Positions 1 to 10,153 of a stretch of 64,000 bases of DNA are shown here, one piece after another. Source of the DNA: UBA6623 sp965226435 (GTDB taxonomy: Bacteria > Acidobacteriota > Terriglobia > Bryobacterales > UBA6623); NCBI GenBank assembly GCA_965226435.1, contig CBDDCY010000005.1, positions 124,001-188,000 on the forward strand, read 5' to 3'. The notes under the pieces were generated by a model. That model saw nothing but the letters and a program-made list of their open reading frames with translations. It had not been told where the DNA came from and did not search any database. Positions within the stretch are counted from its first letter, which is position 1. Each line of letters opens with the position of its first letter. Both the position numbers and the translations under genes were made by a program.

Positions 1-1402
1 AGTTTGTGAGCGTCGCGGCCCACCGAGGGGTCATCTGAATCGAGGCGATAAAGAATGTCGAAGCTTTTGCGAGCCACGAATTCCAAGAGCTTCGTTTCCG
101 ACGAGTTGTTCTCACTGTTAAGTTCGGGGACCGCACCTTCGGGATTCACGGTGGCAGTCAGGACCAAGTCCCCGGCGTTTGTCCACGCCGGCGGAAGTTC
201 AAAGATGGCAGACGTGATTGGGGAGGCGGACCGCGTGCGGATGCGGAAGAGGGCCGTTTGGTCAACCCAGTCCTGCTCGCTGATCGCAAGTATCGGAAGC
301 GCCTCCGCGGTGGGGGGACTTAGCGGCTTGGCCTGACCCCAGCTCCTGACCGCCACCCCTCGCGCCGGTCAACTGAACCTCCAGTCGTGGAACCTCAGGC
401 TGCTCTTCAGACGGTTCACCCGGAGGAAGCTTGCGGCTCGCATAAACGCGCGCAAAGGTCTTCTTGTTTGCTACCAGCGGGACATTGTTGCCATCGTCCT
501 GGATTACTTGAGTGACCTCGATCCACAACACTTCGAAGTCCAGCCCAATTCTATAAATGAAGGAATTTGTCCTGCCCAGGAAGGTCAGATCCTCTTCGAA
601 CAGATTCGCCTCCAGGGCGAACTCTCCTTCCTCCAGCAGCGTCACGTCGGGAAGGGTGATCGTTTGCATGCCGGTCTGGCCCACGAGTAGCGTGAACGGT
701 CCCCCGCGCCAGGACATCGTCGGTCGCCGTGTCGACCAACAGAAGTTGTAGCCAACCTCCCGGCAGCGGCTCGGGGAGGTCGATCTCGACGGCAGCCGAA
801 AACGTCTGCTTACCGCCGATAAAGAGCGCCTCCTTGGGGTCGGGATGGGGATTGATCAGAGTGATGCCGGACGGGACCACCATCCGGACAGTCTCCGCTG
901 AGTTAGCGACCAAAGTGAAGCTCGGAGACTCGAAGCTTGACAACGCTGCGAAGAACTCTTTGTCCGGTAGCGGCGTCGGCTGTCCGGTGAACTGGAAAAG
1001 AGGACAGACCACCAGAGCCAGTTGCTCCTGCGCCAAGCATAGATTCACTCTGCTTTGATCGACGATCTCAGCCACGGTCGGCTGCTCGCTCCGGTTGAGA
1101 ATACTGGTGTATTGAGAAAACTCTGGCTCTCCCTCTATTGGATTGCGCAACCCGAGGCGCACTGCCCCTAAATCCGCGGAAGTGAGCGTGTACCGAACTC
1201 TAAGGCTGGTCACCCAAACGCGGTTGCGCTCCTGATAGGGCCATTCCACGACCTCGCCGGCAAGCGCTGTGACGGTTGGTGTCCCTTCCTGCTGGGGGAA
1301 GGCGAAAGTTACCGAAATCAGCTCGATGGAGTCTGCCGGGGACGCGGAAACCGCCAACAACATCAACGCCGTAATCGTCGCTACTTGATTTACGTAAGAC
1401 AT
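1..1402 (-). CDS. Secreted protein with CARDB-like segment, 3' partial, two apparent frameshifts
   Basis: The ATG at 1402 opens a typical signal peptide (hydrophobic core around residues 8-20, then SPADS). The next ~230 residues are beta-rich and of no family I recognise. The frame breaks at a G5 run (C5 on the plus strand, 701-705) and continues in the next frame (GPFTLLVGQTGMQ...), then breaks again near a G4 run at about 338-341. After that, a third frame reads open to the window edge. The last part contains DLVLTATVNPEGAVPELNSE, which resembles a CARDB domain (cell-surface adhesion fold). Both breaks are repaired by removing one G, so the gene may be intact with assembly errors rather than a true pseudogene. 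It is read away from the FAD oxidoreductase at 1839. The C-terminus lies outside the window. Confidence 0.65.
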
Positions 1403-1470
1403 GGATGATCCTCCTCAGTCGAGAAGGGCTGTAATCGCCCAAAGCTTTCGATCAAGAGCCCGATTTTACC

Positions 1471-1690
1471 GCTTCAGAGATTGCTGTTGATAACAATCGA
1501 TGTCACAAACAGACAGATTTTTTTTGCCCAGGGCGCCGTGTCAGCTCGGTTTCTGCGTCCGTCGGGGGCCGTGGGTCCGCTCAGGCGCTGGATTGTTCAT
1601 GCGAACGAGATTTCGCAACACCTTTCCGCGGCGGCGACTTAAGGTTCCTTGTTTTTAGTGACTTAGTGCCGGTCTAAGTCACAGAGCCGT
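1471..1690 (+). repeat. Diverged intergenic repeat, copy A (about 200 bp)
   Basis: The gene-free stretch 1403-1838 holds an element that also occurs, diverged, at 10424-10650 in the same orientation. Shared blocks in the same order are AACAATCGA, CACAAAC, AGATTTTTTT, CCCAGG, TCAGGCG, CATGCGAAC, CAACACCTTTC and TTAGTGA. It has no open frame and I do not recognise an RNA family. Here it lies upstream of two divergent genes. Confidence 0.6.
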
Positions 1691-1838
1691 GACACGAAAA
1701 TGGCCTGCGAACAACACGGCGCGGTGCTGAATCGACCCTGCGCCGTCAGTGCGGATTTGGCTCGCCCTCGACCACCCTAAGAAAGACGGTCTCGGCTCGG
1801 TTTTGAGGGTCTGCCCACTTCGGTAGAGTGAAGACTCG

Positions 1839-3383
1839 ATGGCCACGGACACCGACTGTATCATCATCGGCGCCGGTCACAACGGCCTTGTGGCTGCCTG
1901 GTACCTGGTGCGCGCCGGGCTCAAGGTGACGGTGTTGGAACGCCGGGGCGTCGTTGGAGGCGCCGCCGTCACGGAGGAACTGTTTCCAGGTTTCCGCTTG
2001 AGCGTTTGTTCCTACCTTTGCCACATGCTGGAGCGAAAGGTCATCGATGACCTACAACTTCGCCGGCACGGCCTCCATATCTACCCAATAGATCCCGTTT
2101 CTCTGTTTCCATTCGTGGACGGCAGTCACTACTGGGCTTGGCACGACGCCGAGAAAACCACCGAGGAGATCGGCCGCATGCAAGGTGTCCCGGCTGCCGA
2201 TGCTGATGCGTACCCGAGGTGGATTCGGTTCTGGGAACAAGCGGGCGGCCTGTTGAAGAATTACTTTCTGAGACCTGCACCGACGGTCGCCGAGATCGCC
2301 TCGGATGTGCGTGACACAGCCGACGAGGCGGTCTTTGACACTCTGAGAAGAACATCAGCGCGGGAGTTGGCAGCGGAGTACTTCCAAGACCAACGTGTCG
2401 CGGCCACCGCGGTGGGCAGTCCCGACTATGGGCAGATTAGCGAGCCGGGCAGCTCCCTGGCACTGGCTTATTTCAAAACCAATTTGCATACGGCGCACGA
2501 GGATCTGGGGATCGTACGCGGCGGAATGGGCAGCATCACCCAGGCAATGGCTCGATCGGTCACATCCGCCGGAGCGGCGATCCACACCGACGCCCCGGTC
2601 AAGAAAGTGGTGGTTGAACAGGGGAGCGTCCGTGGTGTCGAGCTAGAGAGCGGTGAATCGCTCAGTGCTTCTCTGGTGCTGTCGAATGCCGACCCGAAGT
2701 CAACCTTTCTGCACCTGGTCGGCGAATCGGATCTGGACAGCGCATTCGTCTCCCAAGTGCGGTCGCTCAAGACGCGATCGGCGTCCCTGAAATTTCACGC
2801 CGCTCTCAAGCGGCTTCCCGACTTCGACCGTTTTCTCCGGCCGGGGCTCGATCAGACGAGCCTCGCCATGATTCGCGTCTTGCCGAGCGTTGATGCGATT
2901 GAGGCGAGTTGGAACGATGCGATGTCGGGAATACCAACGCGCTTCCCTCTGATGCAGATTCAGATTCCTTCAGTTCTCGACCCGACCCTGGCTAGGTCCG
3001 GAGAGCACGTCATGTCTGTCTGGGTGACGTACCAGCCTGCCCATGTGCGAAACGGGTCCTGGGATTCGGTCCGCCAGAATGTCGGGGAGGCGCTGATCGG
3101 CGAGTTGGCGAACTACGCGCCTGACATTCGCGAGTGCATGGTGGCTTGGGAAGTCTTCACGCCGGAAGACATCTCACGGAGAGTTGCGATGACCGATGGC
3201 AATATTCGCCACTTGGACATCTTGCCCGGTCAGATGCTGTCCGACCGCCCGCTACCGGGCTGGGCGGATTACCGGACGCCCATCGCAGGACTTTATCTGT
3301 GCGGCTCCGGTACGCACCCCGGCGGCGAGGTCACCGGGGCACCCGGGCACAACGCGGCCCAGGCAGTGCTGGCTCGGCTGTGA
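1839..3383 (+). CDS. FAD-dependent oxidoreductase, phytoene desaturase/PYROXD2-like
   Basis: A 514-residue flavoprotein of the amine-oxidase/CrtI superfamily. Its N-terminus carries the dinucleotide-binding motif IIGAGHNGLVAAWYLVRAG with the acidic end of strand 2 (VLERR), followed by GGAAVTEELFPGF. The C-terminus holds the second FAD-contact motif GLYLCGSGTHPGGEVTGAPG. This layout matches PYROXD2/CrtI-like enzymes, which oxidise C-C or C-N bonds using FAD; the substrate cannot be read from sequence. It has no signal peptide, so it is probably cytoplasmic or membrane-associated. No carotenoid genes are nearby, so a carotenoid role is not supported. Confidence 0.85.
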   Translation: MATDTDCIIIGAGHNGLVAAWYLVRAGLKVTVLERRGVVGGAAVTEELFPGFRLSVCSYLCHMLERKVIDDLQLRRHGLHIYPIDPVSLFPFVDGSHYWAWHDAEKTTEEIGRMQGVPAADADAYPRWIRFWEQAGGLLKNYFLRPAPTVAEIASDVRDTADEAVFDTLRRTSARELAAEYFQDQRVAATAVGSPDYGQISEPGSSLALAYFKTNLHTAHEDLGIVRGGMGSITQAMARSVTSAGAAIHTDAPVKKVVVEQGSVRGVELESGESLSASLVLSNADPKSTFLHLVGESDLDSAFVSQVRSLKTRSASLKFHAALKRLPDFDRFLRPGLDQTSLAMIRVLPSVDAIEASWNDAMSGIPTRFPLMQIQIPSVLDPTLARSGEHVMSVWVTYQPAHVRNGSWDSVRQNVGEALIGELANYAPDIRECMVAWEVFTPEDISRRVAMTDGNIRHLDILPGQMLSDRPLPGWADYRTPIAGLYLCGSGTHPGGEVTGAPGHNAAQAVLARL

Positions 3384-3505
3384 TGGTCGCCTTCTGTATA
3401 CAGACTGCTGGATCAGTACTTCGCCGTTACAGCGGACTTGAGGGCTGCGGGTGAACTGTAGGAGAGGTTCCTTTCTCACCAACAACGGCCCATGTCAGGC
3501 ACCTA

Positions 3506-4598
3506 CTGAGTCTCGCATAATATACTGTCAATCGAGACAAAGAGAAGACTGTTTCCAGAAAGCGGTAATCAAGCGCGGTTTGCGGCGCATTCGCCGCAGC
3601 GCTTTGCGGGCGCGCTCGTCGAGTTCCCAGTAGTCCTTCGGGCAGACGTTGGGCAACTCGTGCTGCTTCCAGTACGCCCAAATGTATTCCACCGGGTTCA
3701 ACTCCGGCGCATAGGGCGGCAAGTACTCCGTTGCGATGTGATCCTCGGAGAGCTGGATGAACTCCCGCACCAGGCGGCTGCGGTGCGTCGGCAGCCGGTC
3801 CCAGACGATCAGCAGTGGGCCGTCGATGTGGCGCACCAAAGCCTTCAGGAAGTCGATGACCTCCAACTCGCCGATCGCGCCGGGATAGAGCCGGAAGTAA
3901 AAGTTGCGCAACGTCAGCCCGGCCGACACCGACAGCTTGTCCCAGTTGAAGTTGAACTCCAACACCGGTGTCTCGCCGCGCGGCGCCCAGGTGCGGCAAC
4001 GATGCGGCTTCTGACTCAATCCGCTTTCGTCGATGAAGACGATCGTACGTTCTTCTTTGCGGGCTTTTTTTTAATGGCCGGCCAAGTCTTGCGCTGCCAG
4101 CCGCGGATGGCCTCTTCGTTGCGCTCCCGCGCTTTGCCGACGGGCCGTTGCGGGCTCCAACCGAGCGCCCGCGGGATCTTCCAGACATGGCCCTCGTGAT
4201 AGCGCACGCCGAACTCGTCTCCGATCAGACGAGCGACCCGCGGACAGCTCCACAGCGGCGTCGGGAAGCCGTGCGCCTCGGGGCCTTCCAGCAGCAACGC
4301 CTCGAGGCGTTCGAGCTGCGCGGCGTCCAACAGCGGCTTACGGCCGGCGCGGCCGGCCTGGCGCAACCCGGCTTCGCTGTCACGCCGGTATCGTCGCAGC
4401 CACTCGCTGACGCTTTGCCGCGCGACCTTCAATCGCCTCGCTGTCTCGGACTGACTACAGCCTTGCTCGACCAACCGGATCGCTTTGAAACGGCGCTTCT
4501 CCAGGGCCTCGAAATCCCGCCGTACGCCTTTTGTATTTCCCATACATACAAAGACGTACGTACCCCAAAAAGGTGTCACTTTATTTTGCGAGACTCAA
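3506..4598 (-). mobile_element. IS630-family insertion sequence, copy 1 (complete, 1093 bp)
   Basis: It is bounded by TA at 3504-3505 and 4599-4600, the TA duplication expected of the IS630/Tc1-mariner superfamily. The inverted ends read CTGAGTCTCGCATAATA on the left and TTGAGTCTCGCAAAATA when the right end is reverse-complemented. A second nearly identical complete copy lies at 45196-46287, and a left part at 28777-29182. The flanks here show no interrupted gene I can identify. Confidence 0.95.
3528..4543 (-). CDS. IS630-family transposase, made by -1 frameshifting of two frames
   Basis: The first frame encodes a helix-turn-helix region (RRFKAIRLVEQGCSQSETA, then ARQSVSEWLRRYRRD) and ends in KTKAD-like residues at 4016. 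The DDE domain is in the -1 frame, which ends at 3528. The two join at a run of eight A on the coding strand (T8 at 4065-4072) followed by G, a classical slippery site. A -1 shift gives IVFIDESGLSQKP with the first catalytic Asp, then IVWDRLP with the second and NPVEYIWAYW with the Glu. I start it at the ATG of MGNTKGVRRDF; a GTG 36 bases upstream is an alternative. The A8 run is kept in copy 3, which supports programmed shifting. Confidence 0.88.
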
Positions 4599-4765
4599 TA
4601 GGTCATTGGCCCCGGAAAGCAGTCTGAGGCACCTGCCGAAATGAATTCATAGTTCAACGGATCAATTGTTTTCACGATCAATCCGCACAGCGGTAGAATC
4701 GAACCGCGGTTGTCAGCGTATCGGGAGAGGATAATCGATGGCCGAAGAATGAGATATTGTCAAAT

Positions 4766-6149
4766 GTTGTGGATGGGCGAGGTCAGGCGGCGTTTTCCTG
4801 AACCATCAATCCATCCTTGAAAACCTTTCCCTCTAAGACATGAACAATCACTTCCGAACCGTTCAGGCGTCGCCAGTGGCGCTCGGCTTGGCGGGCCAGC
4901 ATGAAGACCATCGTTAACGACGCTTCGCGGCTGCCACAACCCTTCGTTCGTCGCTGCCGCAAACGGACCGTCGCAAAGGTGGACTCGATCGGGTTCGTCG
5001 TCCGCAAGTGCCCCCAGTGCTCGGCCGGAAAGTCGTAGAAAGCCAGCAGCACTTGGCGGTCTTTTTCCAGGCACTCGACCGCTTTGGGAAACTTCTTCTC
5101 GTATAGGTTCTTGAAACGGTCCAGAGCGGCCTCCGCCGTCTGCCGACTCTCGGCAAGATAGATGTCGCGCAGCGCCTGCTTGGCTTTGCCCTGCATGCTC
5201 TGCGGCAGCTTATTGAGCACGTTGGCCGTCTTGTGGAGCCAGCAGCGTTGCTCACCGGTCGCCGGATAGACTTTCCGCAGTGCCGCCCAAAACCCCATCG
5301 CTCCGTCGCCCACCGCCAACTTCGGCGGCAGCTCGAGCCCCTGCCGTTTCAAATCCTCCAGCAACTCCTGCCACGACAGTTCGCTTTCGCGAAAGCCGTC
5401 GTGCACCGCCAGCAGTTGCTTGCGACCGTCTTCGAGTGCTCCCATCACAACCAGCAAACACTGCCGTTCATCGTCCAGACGAACATTCGAGTAGATGCCA
5501 TCGGCCCAAATGTAAACAAACCGCTGGCCGCTGAGGTCACGCTTTGACCAAGCCTCGTACTCGCGGCGCCAGACGTCTTTGAGACGCACCACCGTCGTCG
5601 CCGACAGGCCCGGAGCGTCGGGCCCCAGCAAGGCCTCCAGCGCTTCGCTGAAATCGCCCGTCGAGATCCCTTTCAGGTACAACCAGGGGATCAACTCCTC
5701 CACACTCTTCGTGCGCCGCAGATACGGCGGCAGGATCTGGGAAGTGAAACGAAAGCGCCGGCCCTGCTCATCGACTCGGCGATCGTCGACCCGCGGCGCC
5801 TGGATCTTCAGCTGCCCCACGCCGCTGACGATGGTGCGCTCGCGGGCGTGACCGTTGCGCACCACCAGCCGCCGGCCGTCCTGGTCGACTTCGTGCTGAT
5901 GCGTTTCGATGTAGGCGGTCACTTCGGCTTCCACGGCCTTGACGAGCATCTGGCGCGCTCCTTGGCGCAGCACCTCATCCAAGGGCGAGCGTTCCTTTCC
6001 ATCAATGACTTGGGGGTTGACTTGACTGCTGCTCTCAGCAGCTTCACACTGACTCATGGCGTATCCTCCTTGTTCCTTTCCAGAAAACGATTGAGTTGCT
6101 TCCTCAATCGTCAGGATACGCCGCCTCCCCTCAGAGGCTCATCCACAAC
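4766..6149 (-). mobile_element. IS256-family insertion sequence
   Basis: The ends are inverted: GTTGTGGATGGGC at 4766-4778, and GTTGTGGATGAGC when 6137-6149 is reverse-complemented. The expected 8-9 bp target duplication is absent: flanks are TGTCAAAT on the left and TTATGGTT on the right. The right end abuts an open frame that lacks its beginning, and that beginning is not found left of the IS. The insertion was therefore followed by a deletion or recombination. Confidence 0.88.
4783..6057 (-). CDS. IS256-family (Mutator-like) transposase
   Basis: A 424-residue DDE transposase with the usual order of IS256 features: an N-terminal region with EVLRQGARQMLVKAVEAEV, then VRNGHARERT and GQLKIQAPRV. 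The first acidic site is in YIWADGIYSNVR, the second in LAVGDGAMGFWAAL, followed by RCWLHKTANVLNKLP. The C-terminal NPIESTFATVRLRQRRTKG holds the conserved Glu region. Length is close to the family norm of about 400 residues. The frame is uninterrupted, so the element may be functional. Confidence 0.95.
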   Translation of the reverse strand: MSQCEAAESSSQVNPQVIDGKERSPLDEVLRQGARQMLVKAVEAEVTAYIETHQHEVDQDGRRLVVRNGHARERTIVSGVGQLKIQAPRVDDRRVDEQGRRFRFTSQILPPYLRRTKSVEELIPWLYLKGISTGDFSEALEALLGPDAPGLSATTVVRLKDVWRREYEAWSKRDLSGQRFVYIWADGIYSNVRLDDERQCLLVVMGALEDGRKQLLAVHDGFRESELSWQELLEDLKRQGLELPPKLAVGDGAMGFWAALRKVYPATGEQRCWLHKTANVLNKLPQSMQGKAKQALRDIYLAESRQTAEAALDRFKNLYEKKFPKAVECLEKDRQVLLAFYDFPAEHWGHLRTTNPIESTFATVRLRQRRTKGCGSREASLTMVFMLARQAERHWRRLNGSEVIVHVLEGKVFKDGLMVQENAA

Positions 6150-7830
6150 TTATGGTTATAGCTCCCTGCAGGAGCACGGAGCGCAACTCGCGGTCCCGGA
6201 ATACGAGCGGCACCTGTTTGACCAAGCTGAGCTGTTTTGGCAGCAGCGGCGAACGTTTGACAACTACAACGACCGCAACACTTTTTTTGCCGTAGGTCAG
6301 AACATCCCGGTTGATGCCATCCTGGAGGACTACGAGACGTTCCCCTGGCGAGGCTACGAATTCTACGTCCTTCCTGCGAAGGGACACACGCTCGGCTCCA
6401 GCGCTTTGCTGGTCAGGGTCGATGGGAAGCTGGTAGCTTTCACGGGCGACCTGTTAGCGGCGGGCGGCAAGCTGTATCAACTGCACGCCATGGAGTACAC
6501 CTACGGGTCGATGGAGGGGGTCGTCTTCACCATGCAGTCGGCTCGGGCACTGGCGAAACAGGCGCCGGGTGTCTGCTTTCCTTCCCACGGAGAACCGATC
6601 AGCGATGTGGCGGGTGACATTGAGCGGCTCGAAAGGCGCCTGATGGACTTGGTCGAGCTAGGACGAGGCATGCGAGTAGCCGGTCGCGAGAGCATACCTG
6701 AACAGCTCTTCCTACCCGAATCAAAGCTGATTCCTCTGTCCCGTCATTTGCTGTGGGGTGGCGTTTGGACTTGTTCGAACTTCTACGTGATTCTGAGCGA
6801 CAGCGGCAAGGCCATGTTTGTCGACTATGGGCACGCTTACTGGCCCCACATGCATGTCTGGTCCGACCACGATGGTCTGGAAACGATGCGCTTCGTCGAG
6901 CATCACCTCGACGAGTTGCGGGAAGAGTATGGAGTTACGAGTTTCGATCTGGTTGTACCCACTCACATTCACGACGACCATACCTGTGGAATTCCCTATC
7001 TTCAGCGACACCACGATACGAAGTGCTGGGCTCTGCAGGAGGTCGGGCAGGTGCTGGCGGACCCAGCGGCGTGGGCCAGCACGCCCTGCACCTTTCCCAA
7101 ACCGATCCGAATCGAACGTTGGTTGCAGGACGGTGAACGTTTCCAATGGGAGGAGTACGAGTTTGAGATTTACCACGCTCCTGGGCAGACCGAATTCCAC
7201 TCCGTCTACGCCGGCATGATCGACGGACGCAAGGTGGCATTCACCGGTGACAACTACTTTGTAGAGCAGGTGGTGGTTGGCGGTAAGACGGAGGTCCATC
7301 CGTACCAGACCACCGTGCTGCGGAACAGCTTCCAGCTAGGGATGCACCGGCGGTGCGCCGAAGTCATGCGGCAGATTGCACCGGAGCTGATCTGTCCCGG
7401 TCACCGCGACGTGCTGTCGTGCTTCAAGCCGGAGCTGGACTACTACTGCGATTTCATCGCTCGCAAGGAACGCGTGTTTGAGAAGTTGGTGAATTCGCCA
7501 GCCGATCATTACATCGATCTTTTCTGGGCGAGACTGCTGCCTTACGTCGCGGTCGTGGAAGCGGGGGAATCCGTCGGCTACCGGCTCCTCTTACGCAACA
7601 ACCTGGAGCGGCCTGCAAAGTTCTCCGCCCGGTTACTGCCCCCGCCAGGGTGGGTGGTGTCCGCGGAGCCCGTCAGCGTGAGCCTCGAACCGGAGGGGCG
7701 GCATGAACTCACCCTGTCTGCCACAGCGCCGCCCGAGGGGGATCAGACTCGCCGGCTTGTGACAGCAGAGGTGTGCATCGACGGGATTTCCCAGGGTCCC
7801 GTGAGTGAGGCACTGGTCACCGTTCGGTGA
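6150..7830 (+). pseudogene. MBL-fold hydrolase with two MBL modules, 5' truncated by IS256
   Basis: The frame emerges from the IS256 end without a start codon of its own. The first part (YVLPAKGHTLGSSALLVRVD, then FTGDLL and FPSHGEPI) is the distal half of one metallo-beta-lactamase module. A second complete module follows, with VVPTHIHDDHTCGIPYL (metal-binding HxHxDH), PGQTEFHS, FTGDNYF and CPGHRDVL. The C-terminus is a beta-sandwich-like tail (ARLLPPPGWVVSAEPVSVSL). The proximal metal-binding half of the first module is missing. Apparent in-frame upstream coding is the antisense of the transposase and should be ignored. The natural substrate is unknown. Confidence 0.8.
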
Positions 7831-7843
7831 AGTGAGGTAGGCC

Positions 7844-8055
7844 GTGGAGAGCATCCGGCGCAGGTTACTGAGCGCAATAGTTGGCAGTTATTGCCTCTTG
7901 CTAGCGGGGGGTGCCTTCCGCACACCCTCAGGAATGGCGCTCCTACGGGAACGATCCCGGAGGGGTGCGCTATTCCGTGCTGGATCAGATCGACAAAGAG
8001 AGCGTAAAGGACCTCAAGGTGGCCTGGGTGCACGACACGGGCTCTCGGTTAATTA
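7844..8055 (+). pseudogene. PQQ-dependent dehydrogenase, 5' fragment
   Basis: A GTG at 7844 (upstream GAGG) opens a signal peptide, RRLLSAIVGSYCLLLAGG. After a G6 run (7906-7911) the sequence continues in another frame as WRSYGNDPGGVRYSVLDQ, then VKDLKVAWVHDTGSR, the hallmark N-terminus of membrane PQQ dehydrogenases. Homology stops at about 8050, where a convergent gene fragment begins. Only about 70 of more than 550 residues remain. An intact paralogue of the same fold lies just downstream at 8324. Confidence 0.75.
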
Positions 8056-8263
8056 CAGAATAAACGAGGACGACAAATCCAACTAGAACGAATATCCCCG
8101 CCAGGGAAAGCAGGAATACTTCACGTATCTTGTTGTCGGAAAGTGCCTCGTCGATAACCTCTCTCGCACTTCGCGGGTTGCCCACGGTCGCGCCGGACAC
8201 CAGGTCCGTCTGGGGTTTCTCCATCTCTTCGTGACGGTCAGTTGTTAGCCGTCCCTGAGGCAT
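8050..8263 (-). pseudogene. Small single-TM protein, 3' truncated at a rearrangement junction
   Basis: From the ATG at 8263 (or 8224, MEKPQTDL) the frame encodes a short acidic region (AREVIDEALSDNKIREV), then a strong membrane segment, FLLSLAGIFVLVGFVVLVYS. It then runs into the antisense of the PQQ-dehydrogenase fragment at about 8050. The last 15 codons down to 7985 are therefore foreign. I do not recognise the family. Confidence 0.5.
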
Positions 8264-8323
8264 TGCCAAGTTAACGATGCGAAAGCGGTCTTGCCCGGCC
8301 ATACGTGATACTCTCGATGCGCA

Positions 8324-10153
8324 ATGTCGACAGTCACGCTGGAGAAACTGAAATCGGTGAAACACGTTTGCCGCAAGGCATGGGGACTCGGTCTGGCCCT
8401 GATCTCGATCGCCTCGACGGCTCAACAATTGCCCCCTCAGCAACTGTTCGCCAACCGTTGCGGAAGCTGCCACGGCGAGGAGGCACGCGGATCGGCCAAG
8501 GGACCCGGCCTTGCCATGAATCCCCGCGTCGCGGAACAGTCGGTCGCTCAATTGCGCGCCTATCTGGAGCTTGGCAATCCAGGCGCAGGCATGCCCGCCT
8601 TCGCCGATGTTCCCGCAGAGGAGTTGATGACGCTCGCGAGGAACCTGCGCCGCATCAATGTGGAAACGATCATACCTCCCGCGGATTCCACCCGCAAAAT
8701 CACTTGGGGCCCGCCTCAACGTGGCGACTGGCTCACTTATAACGGAAACGATTCGGCGAATCGCTATAGCCCGCTGCGGCAGATCACGACCGAGAATGTA
8801 TCCGCTCTGCAGCTGAAATGGGTTTATCCCATTTCGTACTTTGGCTTGGAGGTCACTCCGCTTGCGGCAGACGGCGTGCTCTACGTCACCGGCCCGAATC
8901 AGGTCTTCGCGCTTGACGCTCTCACTGGCAGTGCGCTGTGGCGTTATTCGCGCCCGGCCAGCCCCGGCCTGTCGGGGGATGCGAGATTAGGAACCAACCG
9001 TGGAGTCGCCATTCTGAACGACAAGGTCTACTTTGTGACCGACAACGCCCACCTGCTCGCGCTCGACCGCGCCAACGGCAAACTGCTCTGGGAGACTCCG
9101 ATGGCGCCTGAGATGCCAGCCGGCGAGAAGCATCACTACGGTGGCACCGTCGCGCCCCTCATCGTCCACGATACGGTCGTGGTAGGTGTCGCGGGCGCGG
9201 ATTCAGGCATCCGCGGCTTCGTCGCGGCCTTCAAAGCTGATAACGGCGAGCTCGCGTGGCGGCGCTGGACCGTACCTCGAAAAGGCGAGCCTGGCATAGA
9301 GACCTGGCAGGGAAAAGAGCCCCTCACCGGGGGCGGGTCCACCTGGCTCACAGGTTCATACGACGCGTCGACGGATACCCTGTACTGGGCCACCGGCAAC
9401 CCTTTTCCTGGCACCGACCTAGTGAACCGCCCCGGGGACAACCTGTACACCAACTGCGTACTCGCGCTCAACGCGAAGACCGGTGAGATCAAGTGGCATT
9501 ACCAATTCACGCCCCACGACCAGAAAGATCGTGACGCCACCGAACCGAACGTCCTAGTCGACACCGTTTTCCGAGGCAAGCCGTCGAAACTGCTGCTGCA
9601 CGCCGATCGCAACGGCTTCTTCTATGTGCTCGACCGCTCCGATGGGAAAGTACTTCTGGCCAAGCCCTTCTTGCGTCGCATCGATTGGGCTACGAGCATT
9701 GGAGCCGATGGAAGACCTGTCGTGGTGGACCCTCTCGGCTGCCCGACCGATGCGGCCAATTGGGATTCCACCGCGTTTTCCCCGGTGACGCAGCTGTACT
9801 ATACGATGGCTTTGGAAGAATGCGTCGGCGAGCCGACAGGTTACCCAGAGCAGACGGGCCAGCGATTCCTGCGAGCCCTGGACATTGAGACGGGCGACAT
9901 CGTTTGGGAGGTTCCCCAACCCGGGCCCGCGCGCGCCAAAACGTGGACCGGGGTACTTGCCACCGCGGGGGGTCTGATCTTTTACGGCCGTCCAAACGGA
10001 GGCTTCGCAGCTGTGGATGAACGCAACGGCAAAGCGCTGTGGGAATTCCCGACCAACGTACGTATGAAGGCCTCGCCGATGACTTTTACAGTAGGCGGCA
10101 AGCAGTATGTCGCGGTTGCCGCCGGCCCGAATATCCTCTGCTTCGCTCTTTGA
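8324..10153 (+). CDS. Cytochrome c / PQQ-binding beta-propeller dehydrogenase
   Basis: A 609-residue periplasmic quinohemoprotein. The N-terminus has a signal peptide (KAWGLGLALISIASTA), then a cytochrome c domain with CGSCH heme attachment at about residues 46-50 and the axial-ligand region PGAGMPAFADV. An eight-blade PQQ propeller follows from GDWLTYNGNDSANRYSPLRQ, with tryptophan-docking repeats such as LDALTGSALW, LDRANGKLLWE and ALDIETGDIVWEV. In classical type II alcohol dehydrogenases the cytochrome is at the C-terminus; here it comes first. Likely role: oxidation of an alcohol or sugar in the periplasm with electrons passed through heme. The substrate is not deducible. Confidence 0.85.
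   Translation: MSTVTLEKLKSVKHVCRKAWGLGLALISIASTAQQLPPQQLFANRCGSCHGEEARGSAKGPGLAMNPRVAEQSVAQLRAYLELGNPGAGMPAFADVPAEELMTLARNLRRINVETIIPPADSTRKITWGPPQRGDWLTYNGNDSANRYSPLRQITTENVSALQLKWVYPISYFGLEVTPLAADGVLYVTGPNQVFALDALTGSALWRYSRPASPGLSGDARLGTNRGVAILNDKVYFVTDNAHLLALDRANGKLLWETPMAPEMPAGEKHHYGGTVAPLIVHDTVVVGVAGADSGIRGFVAAFKADNGELAWRRWTVPRKGEPGIETWQGKEPLTGGGSTWLTGSYDASTDTLYWATGNPFPGTDLVNRPGDNLYTNCVLALNAKTGEIKWHYQFTPHDQKDRDATEPNVLVDTVFRGKPSKLLLHADRNGFFYVLDRSDGKVLLAKPFLRRIDWATSIGADGRPVVVDPLGCPTDAANWDSTAFSPVTQLYYTMALEECVGEPTGYPEQTGQRFLRALDIETGDIVWEVPQPGPARAKTWTGVLATAGGLIFYGRPNGGFAAVDERNGKALWEFPTNVRMKASPMTFTVGGKQYVAVAAGPNILCFAL

Noticed and set aside
3660..4199. Plus-strand frames opposite the IS630 transposase (also at 45595-46134 on the minus strand)
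   Set aside because: Antisense shadows present in each IS copy, without independent coding features.
5848..6149. Upstream extension of the MBL frame, including a start at 5848
   Set aside because: This is antisense to the IS256 transposase; the similarity to MBL proteins begins only after the IS end.
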